Shown one piece after another: positions 27,504 to 36,765 of a DNA stretch of 64,000 nt. Position 1 is the first letter of the stretch; the number at the start of each line of letters is the position of its first letter. Made by a program: the position numbers and the translations under genes. The notes under the pieces are model-generated. The model searched no databases. It worked only from the letters and a program-made list of their open reading frames with translations, and was not told where the DNA came from. The DNA lies in NCBI RefSeq assembly GCF_000827885.1, contig NZ_JTKH01000021.1, forward strand, positions 62,001-126,000, read 5' to 3'. This DNA comes from Vibrio renipiscarius (GTDB lineage: Bacteria > Pseudomonadota > Gammaproteobacteria > Enterobacterales > Vibrionaceae).

Positions 27504-28589
27504 GTGTCAAATAAAGTTAACATTACCTCTGGCCACTGGGTACTAGTTGCCGCGCTTCTTGCCTCCGGCTTTGCCTGTTTTTTACTGCTAGAACCGTATA
27601 TCAACTCGATTGTTATGGCGTTCATCATTTCGCTATTGATGTTCCCTATCCATGGTTGGATCGAAGGTAAACTGCCGAATCACAAGAACCTTGTCTCACT
27701 ACTTTCCTGTATTGTTTTAACTTTTATTATTGTTATCCCGTTATTATTTGTATTTGCGGCTATCGTGCAACAAGGCACCCTATTCTCGCAAAACGTTTAC
27801 TATTGGGTAACCCATGGTGGCATCCAAGAAATATTCGCCCACCCTTTGGTCGTAAAAGGCTTAAAGTTAGTTAATACCTACTTACCTTTTGACACGATTA
27901 ACCCTCAAGAAATTGCGCAAAAAGTGGCAGAGTTTGCCACCACATTTGGCAGTAACATTGTCGGTATCAGCGCGAAAATCCTTGGTGATGCGACCAACTT
28001 TTTGATGTCCTTCTTCTTGATGTTATTCGTCTTGTTCTTCCTCTTGCGCGATCATGACAAAATCATCTCAGCCATTCGCCACATCCTGCCGTTGTCGCGT
28101 AGCCAAGAAGACCGATTACTGAATGAAGTTGAGAACGTCGCGAAATCAGCGGTGATGGGCTCATTTTTAACCGCGATCGCTCAAGGCCTTGCGGGTGGCC
28201 TCGGTATGTGGATTGCAGGATTCCCTGGTCTATTCTGGGGAACGATTATGGGCTTTGCATCGTTTATTCCCGTCGTTGGTACCGCCCTTATTTGGATTCC
28301 TGCCGTGAGTTACCTATTCTTAACCGGCGATTCAACGTGGGCTATTTTCCTACTCGTTTGGTGCATTGCCATTGTGGGTTCAATTGATAACTTATTGCGA
28401 CCACTTCTGATGCAAGGAAGCGCAGGCATGAATACCCTGATGATCTTCTTCTCGTTGTTGGGTGGTTTGCATCTATTTGGCCTAATGGGCCTAATTTATG
28501 GGCCAATCATCTTTGCTGTCACCATGGTTCTGTTTAATCTTTATGAAGAAGAGTTCTCAGACTTCCTTGATTCACAAGACAAAAAGTAA
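27504..28589 (+). CDS. AI-2E family transporter (PerM/YdiK type)
   Basis: This polytopic inner-membrane protein is of the AI-2E_transport family, whose members include TqsA, PerM and sodium/proton antiporters. There are about seven to eight helices: two near the start (VLVAALLASGFACFLLLEPY, IVMAFIISLLMFPIHGW), one around residue 75, a long extracytoplasmic region, then a C-terminal block with FFLMLFVLFFLLRDHDKI, PGLFWGTIMGFASFIPVVGTALIW and the family motif SIDNLLRPLLMQG. I start at the GTG at 27504 (361 residues; VSNKVNITSG). The frame is open to 27444, but that extension has no ribosome-binding site. The substrate is unknown. Confidence 0.85.
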   Translation: MSNKVNITSGHWVLVAALLASGFACFLLLEPYINSIVMAFIISLLMFPIHGWIEGKLPNHKNLVSLLSCIVLTFIIVIPLLFVFAAIVQQGTLFSQNVYYWVTHGGIQEIFAHPLVVKGLKLVNTYLPFDTINPQEIAQKVAEFATTFGSNIVGISAKILGDATNFLMSFFLMLFVLFFLLRDHDKIISAIRHILPLSRSQEDRLLNEVENVAKSAVMGSFLTAIAQGLAGGLGMWIAGFPGLFWGTIMGFASFIPVVGTALIWIPAVSYLFLTGDSTWAIFLLVWCIAIVGSIDNLLRPLLMQGSAGMNTLMIFFSLLGGLHLFGLMGLIYGPIIFAVTMVLFNLYEEEFSDFLDSQDKK

Positions 28590-28634
28590 CCATCAAATAA
28601 CCACGGCCTAATTTAGAGTCGGACAGTTTCAAGT

Positions 28635-28663
28635 GAGGGAGGATTATGAGAGAATCCTCCCTC
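28635..28663 (+). terminator. Terminator of the AI-2E family gene
   Basis: GAGGGAGGATT and AATCCTCCCTC form a perfect 11-bp stem with a 7-base loop, followed by eight T residues. Confidence 0.92.
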
Positions 28664-28685
28664 TTTTTTTTCTGTCGAGCGCACT

Positions 28686-29708
28686 ATGTCTGCTTATATT
28701 GCCCCAAGCCAAATCGCTGAGCGCCAACTTGCCTACTTTGCAGGTAAACACGTATTAGTGGCTGGCGAAGCTGAAGATCTCTTTCCCGTTGAATTAGCCA
28801 AGCACTGTGAGTCAGTCACCGTATTCACGACTAACTACGGCTACTATCGTCAGTTAAAATCGCATTCCAGCATCACCGCTGTATTTGGTGCAGAATTTGA
28901 CCAGCAGACTAATGCCGATATGCTGCTTCTATACTGGCCAAAAGCCAAAGCGGAAGCGGAATACCTTCTCGCCATGCTCATGGCGAAGCTCGGCGAAAAC
29001 ACTGAAATTGCCGTGGTGGGTGAGAATCGCTCTGGAATTAAGAGCGTAGAAAAGATGTTCCAATCTTACGGGGTCGTAAAGAAATATGACTCTGCGCGTC
29101 GCTGCTCATTTTACTGGGGGCAATGCACTCAACAAGCCGCACCTTTTCACATGGATGCTTGGTTCAAAAGTTATCATGTCGATTATCAAGGTACCGCGCT
29201 GACCATTAAGAGTTTACCTGGCGTATTCAGCCATGGTGAGTTTGATATTGGCAGCAAACTGTTGCTCGACACTTTGCCATCACTCAACGGCAAAGTGCTT
29301 GATTTCGGTTGCGGCGCAGGGGTTATCGGCAGCGTGATGGCGATACTCAACCCTGATATTGAGCTTGAAATGTGTGACATCAGCGCCCTGGCTGTTGAGT
29401 CATCCAAAGCGACCTTAGCGGCCAATGGCTTGCAAGGTAAAGTCTTTGCTTCTGATATTTATTCCGATAGTTGTGATGACTACCAATTCATCATTAGTAA
29501 TCCGCCTTTCCATTCAGGCCTTGATACCAGCTACAGCGCAACGGAAACACTGCTCGCGCAAGCGCCAAAGCAATTATCCGCGTCTGGATCATTAATCATT
29601 GTGGCGAATAGTTTCTTAAAATATCCGCCAATTATTGAACTGGCATTTGGAAATTGCGAGACGCTAAATAAGACCAGTAAATTCACCATCTACGCAGCAA
29701 AAAAATAA
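28686..29708 (+). CDS. rsmC: 16S rRNA (guanine(1207)-N2)-methyltransferase RsmC
   Basis: RsmC methylates G1207 of 16S rRNA on the 30S subunit. The 340-residue enzyme has the duplicated methyltransferase layout: a degenerate N-terminal domain ([18 protein letters not shown]) and an active C-terminal one. The SAM motif there is [15 protein letters not shown], followed by [19 protein letters not shown] and the catalytic [10 protein letters not shown]. It begins 22 bases after the previous terminator, and the start codon is close to that U run, so the promoter must overlap the terminator region. Confidence 0.95.
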   Translation: MSAYIAPSQIAERQLAYFAGKHVLVAGEAEDLFPVELAKHCESVTVFTTNYGYYRQLKSHSSITAVFGAEFDQQTNADMLLLYWPKAKAEAEYLLAMLMAKLGENTEIAVVGENRSGIKSVEKMFQSYGVVKKYDSARRCSFYWGQCTQQAAPFHMDAWFKSYHVDYQGTALTIKSLPGVFSHGEFDIGSKLLLDTLPSLNGKVLDFGCGAGVIGSVMAILNPDIELEMCDISALAVESSKATLAANGLQGKVFASDIYSDSCDDYQFIISNPPFHSGLDTSYSATETLLAQAPKQLSASGSLIIVANSFLKYPPIIELAFGNCETLNKTSKFTIYAAKK

Positions 29709-29713
29709 CCTTC

Positions 29714-29740
29714 AGCCCAGAATCTCTCAGATTCTGGGCT
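29714..29740 (+). terminator. Terminator of rsmC
   Basis: AGCCCAGAATCT and AGATTCTGGGCT form a perfect 12-bp stem with a 3-base loop, followed by six T residues. Confidence 0.92.
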
Positions 29741-29901
29741 TTTTTACGTCAATTTAAATAAAATTGCGCCTGTTACCACGCTTTCAATGTTACTTACTTG
29801 TCAAAGTAAAAAAACTCGTTAATTTTGTCATTTCAGGAAATTCAACGTTTTTAACACCGAGATATGTTCGCTCGGTCCTCATGGAAAGTCGTCCTCTTAT
29901 C

Positions 29902-32900
29902 ATGTTCAAGCTGTATAGAAAACAAAGATTTAAACGCCTGCAAAATACATTGATGTTGGCCTTTTTAGCACTCAGTATCACGCCGTTAACGGTGATTGCC
30001 CTTTTCTTCCTTCATTCTCATAGCCAAGATTTGCAAGAGCAAAGCACCTCGCATTTGCTCTCGGTGCGTGATAGCAAGCACCAACAAATCCTCGACTATC
30101 TGGATGCTCGCGAATCTGAGGTCATGGGCTTTGTTCGTTCTGAATTAGCGTATGCCAGCGGCGGTCGATTCTACGGCTTGGTTAATGCGTTCCAAAGCCT
30201 TGGGTTGACGACCGAAGAAGCACAAGAATATGCGCAAAAACGCTACATTCAAGGCTCTGGGGATCAAGTTAAAACGTCAATATTGCCTCAATCGGATATT
30301 TTTAACGGTACCGAGCGCTATCGCTTATTGCATACCCGCTATCATCGCGCGTATCTGGAATTATTAAAGCGTTCAGATTTTGATGACATTCTGCTGGTCG
30401 ATATCAACGGTAACGTCACGTACTCTATTTATAAACATGCGAACTTCGGTACTAACCTTTTGACCGGTAAGTACAAAGACGACAACCTAGGCCTTGCCTT
30501 TCAAAAGCTGCGTCAAAACGTAACGTCGGTACGCAAAACCAACGAAGATTACACGCCCGTTATTTTTTCTGATTTTGACACCTATAACGGCAAGTCCTAC
30601 GCCTGGATTGGCGCGCCTATCGTCCAGCAGGGCTATCTTCACAGCTATGCCATGTTCCGATTACCCAACAACAGTTTGACCAAATTAATTGCCGACAATA
30701 ATAATGTCTGGTCAATTAAAACCTTGTTGGTCGGCGAAGACTACACTCCTCGTACCCTGGCTTACGGACAAGAGGACGTAGATAACAACTTAGCGTTAGT
30801 TGAACATGCGTTTACCAACCCAGCCTCCGTGGGCACATTTGTGAACGCGCAAAATGAAGAGATCATTGCAGCCTTTAGCCACATTGAAACCAAAGGTCTT
30901 AATTGGGCACTGGTGGTTGAAGTTCTTGAAAAGGAAGCGTTTGCACGAGTCCGTCAATTAGAGAGCTTATTTATTTTCGCGATGCTTTTTGCCATCATTT
31001 TGGTGGTCATCGCGTCACACTACCTCTCAAACTTTATTACTTCGCCGCTCTTAAAACTGACTTGGTCAGCAGAAAAAGCCTCTGCAGGCGATCTTAACGC
31101 AGAAATCAACACGGAACGAAAAGATGAAATCGGCCGCCTCGCCGTCTCTTTTGAGCGTATGCAACGGTCAATTCGAGAAAAAATACACTTAATTCGTGAG
31201 CAAAATGAAGAGCTTGAAGACAATATTAAGCTCATTCAGAACAAGAACGATGAACTGCTACTGGCCAATAAACTGAAAGATGAGTTTCTCGCCACTACCT
31301 CGCATGAACTTCGAACACCATTGCACGGTATGGTTGGCATTGCCGAAGCATTAATTTCAGGAGCCAATGGCCCTATCACTGCCGATCATAAATATCAGCT
31401 TGATATCATCATTAGCAGCGGCCAACGCTTAACAACGCTGGTGGATGATTTACTCGACTACCACAAAATGCGCTACGGCAATTTGGACATCGAAACGTCA
31501 GGGGTGGATTTATCTGGGGCAACACGCTTAGTGTTAGAACTTTCCTCACATTTGTTGGGAAATAAACAGATCCGCATCATAAACCAAGTTCCGACGGAAC
31601 CGGTTTGGGTCGCCGCCGATCCACAGCGCCTTGAGCAAGTACTCTACAATTTGGTGGGTAATGCCATCAAATATACCCGAGAAGGCAAGATTGTCATTTC
31701 CGCCAATGTGGTTGATGACAAAATTCGTGTACAAGTGGTGGATACAGGTCAGGGTATCCCTGCCGATCAAATCGAACATATTTTCGAACCATTAATTCAA
31801 GCGGGCGATGACGCCAGTCGATACCGCCAGGGTGCTGGGCTAGGCCTCTCCATTAGCCGTCAATTAATCGAATTAATGAATGGTTCTCTCTATGTCAGTA
31901 GTCAACCTATGGTCGGCACGACTTTCAGCTTCACATTGCCTATCGCTACCGAAGAGCAAATCGCGCAAGCCAGTCTTTGCGATAGTATTCACTTTAAAGC
32001 ACCAGAAAATCACGAATTAGGTGAAGCGCAAACGAATAGCTTGCCTGAAAATCCAGAGGGGCAATTATTATTAGTGGTGGATGATGAGCCCGTCAATTTG
32101 CGTGTACTTGATAGCTTTTTAAGAATTGCGGGATATCGCGTTCGCACCGCCAAAGACGGATTTGAAGCGTTACAACAAATTGAACAAGAAACGCCGGAGT
32201 TGGTGTTACTGGATGTCATGATGCCCGGGCTAAGTGGTTATCAAGTCTGTGAAACTATTCGTGAAAATTACAGCCACTCACAACTTCCCGTGATTATGCT
32301 TACGGCGTTAAATCAGCCTGACGACCGTATTCGAGGCTTTAACTCGGGCGCGAATGACTACTTATCAAAGCCGTTCAATAAACAAGAACTTGCCGCACGT
32401 ATCCTTGTGCATCTATCCGCTAGCCAAGCGGAGCAACGCAAAGCAGAAAACCAGCGTCTACAACTGGAACTCAAACAGCGCGCCGCTGTAGAAGCAAGCT
32501 TATTAGAGACACAAGGTCGCTTATTAGAGCAACTAGAATCCGCTCCGGAGGCGATTATCTGCATCCGAGATGACGGTCGAATTCGATTTGCTAATGAAGC
32601 TGCAGCACGACTATTCAAGCGCAACACAGAACAATTGAAGCGTTCAAATGCGGATGAAATATTGGGGCCGAAATTCCTTGATATCGAACAGGAGCACTAT
32701 TGCGGGAAAGTGGACATCTATGTTGACGATACTCGCCAGCACTTAGACGCTGACATCCTAAGATTGCCACTCGAATCGGGCCTTAAATCGATGTATATCT
32801 TTGATAATGGTGGCGGTGCGAATGCTGTTAGGATTAATAATCTTGAAACCGCAATTGAAGCACTGTCTAGCTACGCTTTCGATGGCGACAAAGGCAAACT

Positions 32901-33285
32901 GCAAGAACTTAAGGAGCTGGGGGGCGAATTTACACGCCTAGCGGATAGAGTGACGGGTGAGCATAAATCCAAACAAGAGATCATGCGTGAAGTGTTAGTT
33001 GATGCGATGACTTCAGCCATCAATTACTGGGAGAATAGTTCCGGCCAAACCAAGTTTGCTTTTGCAGAGCAAAGTGGCCTATGGCGCGTCTACCTCGACC
33101 GCAGCACCTTGCAGACACGTACGTTAGATAAATATCTGCGTATCGAAACGCTGCCTAAGACGCCACGTTGGCGAACCGTTCTTAGCTCGTTGGAATACAT
33201 CTTAGAAAATTGCCACGAAATGAATGCTGAACGAATTATTATTGAAGAGTTACGAGACAAACTGCAGCACTTACTGACCAGTTAA
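29902..33285 (+). CDS. chiS: Chitin-responsive hybrid sensor kinase ChiS
   Basis: In V. cholerae ChiS is an inner-membrane regulator that, once released by CBP, binds DNA itself and activates the chitobiose operon. I set the start at MFKLYRKQRFKRLQN (1127 residues), against 1129 in V. cholerae; the frame is open to 29764. It shows TM1 (about 17-40), a periplasmic domain, TM2 (about 355-378), HAMP, the H-box TTSHELRTPLHG with His468, and ATPase motifs (VLYNLVGNAIKYT, DTGQGIP, GAGLGLSIS). The receiver has Asp771 in LVLLDVMMPG. A PAS-like region and a long C-terminal region that carries the DNA-binding activity end the protein. It lies directly before its target operon. Confidence 0.95.
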   Translation: MFKLYRKQRFKRLQNTLMLAFLALSITPLTVIALFFLHSHSQDLQEQSTSHLLSVRDSKHQQILDYLDARESEVMGFVRSELAYASGGRFYGLVNAFQSLGLTTEEAQEYAQKRYIQGSGDQVKTSILPQSDIFNGTERYRLLHTRYHRAYLELLKRSDFDDILLVDINGNVTYSIYKHANFGTNLLTGKYKDDNLGLAFQKLRQNVTSVRKTNEDYTPVIFSDFDTYNGKSYAWIGAPIVQQGYLHSYAMFRLPNNSLTKLIADNNNVWSIKTLLVGEDYTPRTLAYGQEDVDNNLALVEHAFTNPASVGTFVNAQNEEIIAAFSHIETKGLNWALVVEVLEKEAFARVRQLESLFIFAMLFAIILVVIASHYLSNFITSPLLKLTWSAEKASAGDLNAEINTERKDEIGRLAVSFERMQRSIREKIHLIREQNEELEDNIKLIQNKNDELLLANKLKDEFLATTSHELRTPLHGMVGIAEALISGANGPITADHKYQLDIIISSGQRLTTLVDDLLDYHKMRYGNLDIETSGVDLSGATRLVLELSSHLLGNKQIRIINQVPTEPVWVAADPQRLEQVLYNLVGNAIKYTREGKIVISANVVDDKIRVQVVDTGQGIPADQIEHIFEPLIQAGDDASRYRQGAGLGLSISRQLIELMNGSLYVSSQPMVGTTFSFTLPIATEEQIAQASLCDSIHFKAPENHELGEAQTNSLPENPEGQLLLVVDDEPVNLRVLDSFLRIAGYRVRTAKDGFEALQQIEQETPELVLLDVMMPGLSGYQVCETIRENYSHSQLPVIMLTALNQPDDRIRGFNSGANDYLSKPFNKQELAARILVHLSASQAEQRKAENQRLQLELKQRAAVEASLLETQGRLLEQLESAPEAIICIRDDGRIRFANEAAARLFKRNTEQLKRSNADEILGPKFLDIEQEHYCGKVDIYVDDTRQHLDADILRLPLESGLKSMYIFDNGGGANAVRINNLETAIEALSSYAFDGDKGKLQELKELGGEFTRLADRVTGEHKSKQEIMREVLVDAMTSAINYWENSSGQTKFAFAEQSGLWRVYLDRSTLQTRTLDKYLRIETLPKTPRWRTVLSSLEYILENCHEMNAERIIIEELRDKLQHLLTS

Positions 33286-33305
33286 TTATCGTTCCTCATT
33301 CATCT

Positions 33306-33325
33306 AGCCCGTCCGTTGACGGGCT
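33306..33325 (+). terminator. Terminator of chiS
   Basis: AGCCCGTC and GACGGGCT form an 8-bp stem with a 4-base loop followed by eight T residues. Confidence 0.9.
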
Positions 33326-33923
33326 TTTTTTTCGTTCAAAAAATTCATTTCATTGCCAATATCACACGTAAAAAACGCCGCTCTTATAGGCATTATCCAT
33401 TTGATATTGAGCCCATAAAAGGAGGCAAAAACGCTAAAATCCATTTAAAAACAAAAAAGACAACGTAATTGCGAACCCAATCACAACAATTCGTTACTTT
33501 AAAATTAGCGTAGTGAAATAACCCCAAAACACTCGAGTGACCAAGGTCTCACGCCACAATAAACCCGAAAGAGCACAATAGCAAAAGCCGCCCAAGCAGT
33601 AGTAACCACTAACCTACAAGACTTGACTCACCATTATATGCGACAGACTTCAAAGTGCATTTTTTGACCGAAATTTACAGTCAGCGCAATTAATTGACGT
33701 TATTGACGTTGAACACTCTGGTTTTAACGTTTTTAACGGGAATGCCAATTGCTAAACCTACGGATTCAGTGTTTTCTAGGGGTGCTTAAGGTCTACAGGC
33801 CACTCATGTTTCCCAACAACCTCTGACGTTGCGAAATAGTTTCTGAGGTAGGCCTTGGCGAGTGTTCATCAATTGATAACATTCATCCATTAGTGAAATG
33901 AAAGCAAATAGTAAGGAACAGCT
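33326..33923 (+). promoter_or_regulatory. Control region of the chitobiose operon
   Basis: About 600 bases with no gene. They are AT-rich up to about 33730 and then hold a long leader before cbp. Visible elements are a CACTCGAGTG palindrome (33529-33538), a GTGA-N8-TCAC inverted repeat beside it, 9-bp-period direct repeats at 33693-33738, and AAGGA six bases before the cbp ATG. In V. cholerae ChiS, SlmA and CRP act here. I cannot assign their sites by eye. Confidence 0.6.
33693..33738 (+). repeat. Tandem 9-bp direct repeats upstream of cbp
   Basis: ATTGACGTT occurs twice head to tail (33693-33701 and 33702-33710). TTTTAACG and TTTTTAACG follow at 33722-33738 in the same period. The repeats share the core AACG/GACG and sit on one face of the helix pattern, about 190-230 bases before the cbp start. 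Confidence 0.6.
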
Positions 33924-35606
33924 ATGCTTGCCAACATTAAAAAAACTGCACTAGCAACAGCGATTATCGCAACAGCAACTACTGGTTTTGCATCAGTAGC
34001 AACAGCAGCAGAAAAAAGTGAACTAACGATCCACCCTAAAGAGTACACAACTTTTGTACGTAACTTTAACCCGTACCTAGGCGCAACTAACCTACACACG
34101 ACTCGTGACTTCCTATACGAGCCGCTAGTAGTCTTCAACGAAATGCACGGCAACACGCCTGTATTCCGTCTAGCTGAAGGTTTTACCGTTTCTGACGACC
34201 TATTAAGTGTTGTTTTCGATATCCGTAAAGGCGTTAAATGGTCTGACGGCGAAACATTCAACGCTGATGACGTTGTTTACTCTTTTGAACTAGTAAAAGA
34301 AAAACCTGAACTAGACCAAAGTGGTATCAATGCTTGGGTAACTAGCGTAGAAAAAGTTAACGACTACCAAGTTAAATTTAACATCAAAGAAGCAAACTCA
34401 AACGCTGCTTACGAAATTGTTAAAGTACCTGTAGTTGCTGAACATATCTGGAGCAAAGTAAAAGATCCATCAACGTTCACAAACGAAAATCCAGTAGGTA
34501 CTGGTCCGTTTACTGAAATTGATACCTTTACTCCACAGCTTTACACTCAGTGTCGTAACCCTCAATACTGGGATGCAGATAACCTAGAAGTTGACTGTCT
34601 ACGCGTTCCTCAAATCGCGAACAACGACCAGTTCCTAGGTAAAGTTGTAAACAGCGAAATGGACTGGACTTCATCGTTCGTTCCAGATATCGACCGTACT
34701 TACGCAGCAGCAAGTCCTAACCACCAATACTGGTACCCGCCATCAGGTACACAGTCATTCGTCGTTAACTTTAAGCACCCAGATGCAGTTAAGAACGAAG
34801 CGTTAACTAACGTTGACTTCCGTCGCGCATTCTCTATGGCTATTGACCGTCAAACTATTATCGACATCGCATTCTACGGCGGCGGTACAGTGAATGACTT
34901 CGCTTCTGGTCTAGGTTACGCATTTAAGACTTGGTCTGACGAAGAAACTCACGCTAAATACAAAGGCTTCAACACGTACGACGTTGAAGGTGCTAAAGCG
35001 CTACTAGCGAAAGCTGGCTTTAAAGATGTGAACAAAGACGGTTTCGTTGACACTCCATCAGGTAAGTCTTTCGAGCTTCTAATCCAATCTCCAAACGGTT
35101 GGACTGACTTCAACAACACAGTTCAACTTGCCGTTGAGCAACTCGCTGAAGTTGGCATCAAAGCAAAAGCACGTACTCCAGATTTCTCTGTGTACAACCA
35201 AGCGATGCTAGAAGCAACGTACGACGTAGCATACACCAACTACTTCCACGGTGCGGATCCACACCTATACTGGAACAGTGCTTACAACTCAGCACTTCAG
35301 TCTGGTGACGGCATGCCACGCTTTGCTTTGCACTACTACCAAAACGACAAGCTAGATGGTCTACTTAACAGCTTCTACAAAACAGCTGATAAGACTGAAC
35401 AGCTAGACATCGCACACGGTATCCAGCAAATCATCGCTTCTGACCAAGTAACGATTCCAGTAATGTCTGGTGCATACATGTACCAATACAATACAACTCG
35501 CTTCTCTGGTTGGTGGAACGAAGAAAATCCTAAGGGTCGTCCAAACATTTGGGACGGTATCCCTGAGCGTCTACTACACGTACTGGACCTAAAACCAGTT
35601 AAGTAA
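33924..35606 (+). CDS. cbp: Chitin oligosaccharide-binding protein CBP
   Basis: CBP is the periplasmic solute-binding protein of the (GlcNAc)n ABC importer and, in V. cholerae, the repressor of ChiS in the absence of chitin. The 560-residue precursor has a signal peptide with cleavage in VATAA-EKS. Family 5 (DppA/OppA-like) features follow: NFNPYLGATNLHTTRDFLYEPLVV, VFDIRKGVKWSDGETFNADDVVYSF, NPVGTGPF and VDFRRAFSMAIDRQTI. Codon use is strongly biased (CGT, AAC, TAC, GGT, CTA), as in highly expressed genes. It is the first gene of the operon, and hairpins separate it from the permease genes. Confidence 0.95.
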   Translation: MLANIKKTALATAIIATATTGFASVATAAEKSELTIHPKEYTTFVRNFNPYLGATNLHTTRDFLYEPLVVFNEMHGNTPVFRLAEGFTVSDDLLSVVFDIRKGVKWSDGETFNADDVVYSFELVKEKPELDQSGINAWVTSVEKVNDYQVKFNIKEANSNAAYEIVKVPVVAEHIWSKVKDPSTFTNENPVGTGPFTEIDTFTPQLYTQCRNPQYWDADNLEVDCLRVPQIANNDQFLGKVVNSEMDWTSSFVPDIDRTYAAASPNHQYWYPPSGTQSFVVNFKHPDAVKNEALTNVDFRRAFSMAIDRQTIIDIAFYGGGTVNDFASGLGYAFKTWSDEETHAKYKGFNTYDVEGAKALLAKAGFKDVNKDGFVDTPSGKSFELLIQSPNGWTDFNNTVQLAVEQLAEVGIKAKARTPDFSVYNQAMLEATYDVAYTNYFHGADPHLYWNSAYNSALQSGDGMPRFALHYYQNDKLDGLLNSFYKTADKTEQLDIAHGIQQIIASDQVTIPVMSGAYMYQYNTTRFSGWWNEENPKGRPNIWDGIPERLLHVLDLKPVK

Positions 35607-35625
35607 GTTAGACATTCAATATAGC

Positions 35626-35702
35626 GGCGCACATTCTGTGCGTCGCCTATCCCCCTCCTGTTAGCAATGTATGGTATGGCGCTCTGCGTCAGGGGATTTT
35701 TT
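35626..35702 (+). promoter_or_regulatory. Intercistronic hairpins after cbp
   Basis: GGCGCACA and TGTGCGTCGCC (35626-35647) form a stable stem with a 3-base loop. A second imperfect stem follows, in which TCCCCC..CTG near 35650-35660 can pair with CAGGGGA at 35690-35696. Six T residues come next. Such elements after a binding-protein gene usually raise its mRNA level relative to the permeases. Confidence 0.6.
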
Positions 35703-35776
35703 ACGCTCAAATTTGTAGTTTCGCTGGGCGACCTGACACCAGGAACAGGGAAAATCTGGGTGAGTAAGGGTAAGTT

Positions 35777-36763
35777 ATGGGTTATTTTTTAAGACGTTTG
35801 TCATTTTATTTTGTCGCTCTTTTAGTCGCGGCAACATTGAACTTTATTATTCCACGAGCAATGCCTGGTGACCCCGTTACCATGATGTTTGCTAACGCTT
35901 CGGTTCAGGTAACACCTGAGCGTATTGAGGCAATGAAACAACTACTTGGCTTCGTAGATGGTCCAATTTGGATACAATACTTTGCCTACATGAAAAACAT
36001 TCTTAGCTGGGAGCTGGGTACTTCGATTCAATTCTACCCTCTATCAGTAAACACTCTACTTGGCGGTGCATTTGGCTGGTCTCTATTCCTAGCAGGTACT
36101 GCAGTAGTTCTTTCATTCTCTCTTGGCTCAATCTTAGGTATCTACGCAGCTTGGAAACGCGGCAGTAAATATGACGCATTTATCACTCCAGGCATGCTTG
36201 TTATCCAAGCGGTACCTCAAGTTGTTATCGCCATGATTGCTCTATTTACCTTTGCGATTGGACTTAAATGGTTCCCAACCGGTTACGCGTACACGCCTGG
36301 TACATCTCCGGATTGGACAAGCTTTGAGTTCATCAAAGATGTCGCTTATCACGCAGTACTACCGCTGGTGTGTGCAACCATCGTTCAAATTGGTGGCTTC
36401 TTGGTCAACATGCGTAACAACATGATTAACCTGCTAGCAGAAGACTACATCACGATGGCAAAAGGCAAAGGCTTAAGCGAGAAACGCATTGTCTTTAACT
36501 ACGCTGCACGTAACGCGATGCTACCAAGTGTAACGGCACTTTCAATGGCTCTTGGTATGGCAATCGGTGGTCAGTTGATTATCGAAATCATCTTTAACTA
36601 CCCAGGTCTAGGTTCTGTTCTATTCAACGCAATCAAAGCACGTGATTACCAAGTACTTCAAGGTCAGCTACTTATCATGACATTGTTCATGCTGTTCTTT
36701 AACCTGCTTGCAGACATGCTTTACGTAGTTCTTGACCCTCGCCTACGTAAGGGAGGCAAATAA
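35777..36763 (+). CDS. Chitooligosaccharide ABC importer, permease 1
   Basis: This 328-residue DppB/OppB-type inner-membrane permease starts MGYFLRRLSFYFVALLVAATLNFIIPRAMPGDPV, the standard family opening with the first helix. It has about six helices. The coupling-loop motif that contacts the ATPase is in DYITMAKGKGLSEKRIVFNYAARNAMLPSVTAL. AGGG precedes the ATG by six bases. A two-base gap leads into the next permease. From operon context its substrate is (GlcNAc)2-type oligosaccharides rather than peptides. Confidence 0.92.
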   Translation: MGYFLRRLSFYFVALLVAATLNFIIPRAMPGDPVTMMFANASVQVTPERIEAMKQLLGFVDGPIWIQYFAYMKNILSWELGTSIQFYPLSVNTLLGGAFGWSLFLAGTAVVLSFSLGSILGIYAAWKRGSKYDAFITPGMLVIQAVPQVVIAMIALFTFAIGLKWFPTGYAYTPGTSPDWTSFEFIKDVAYHAVLPLVCATIVQIGGFLVNMRNNMINLLAEDYITMAKGKGLSEKRIVFNYAARNAMLPSVTALSMALGMAIGGQLIIEIIFNYPGLGSVLFNAIKARDYQVLQGQLLIMTLFMLFFNLLADMLYVVLDPRLRKGGK

Positions 36764-36765
36764 TT

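Noticed and set aside
29764..29901. Longer ChiS start at 29764
   Set aside because: The extra 46 residues have no signal and no ribosome-binding site, and V. cholerae ChiS starts at the MF[KR]xYRK position.
33529..33556. SlmA-binding site near CACTCGAGTG
   Set aside because: The palindrome and the adjacent GTGA-N8-TCAC resemble but do not match the GTGAGTACTCAC-type consensus, so I kept it only as a visible palindrome.
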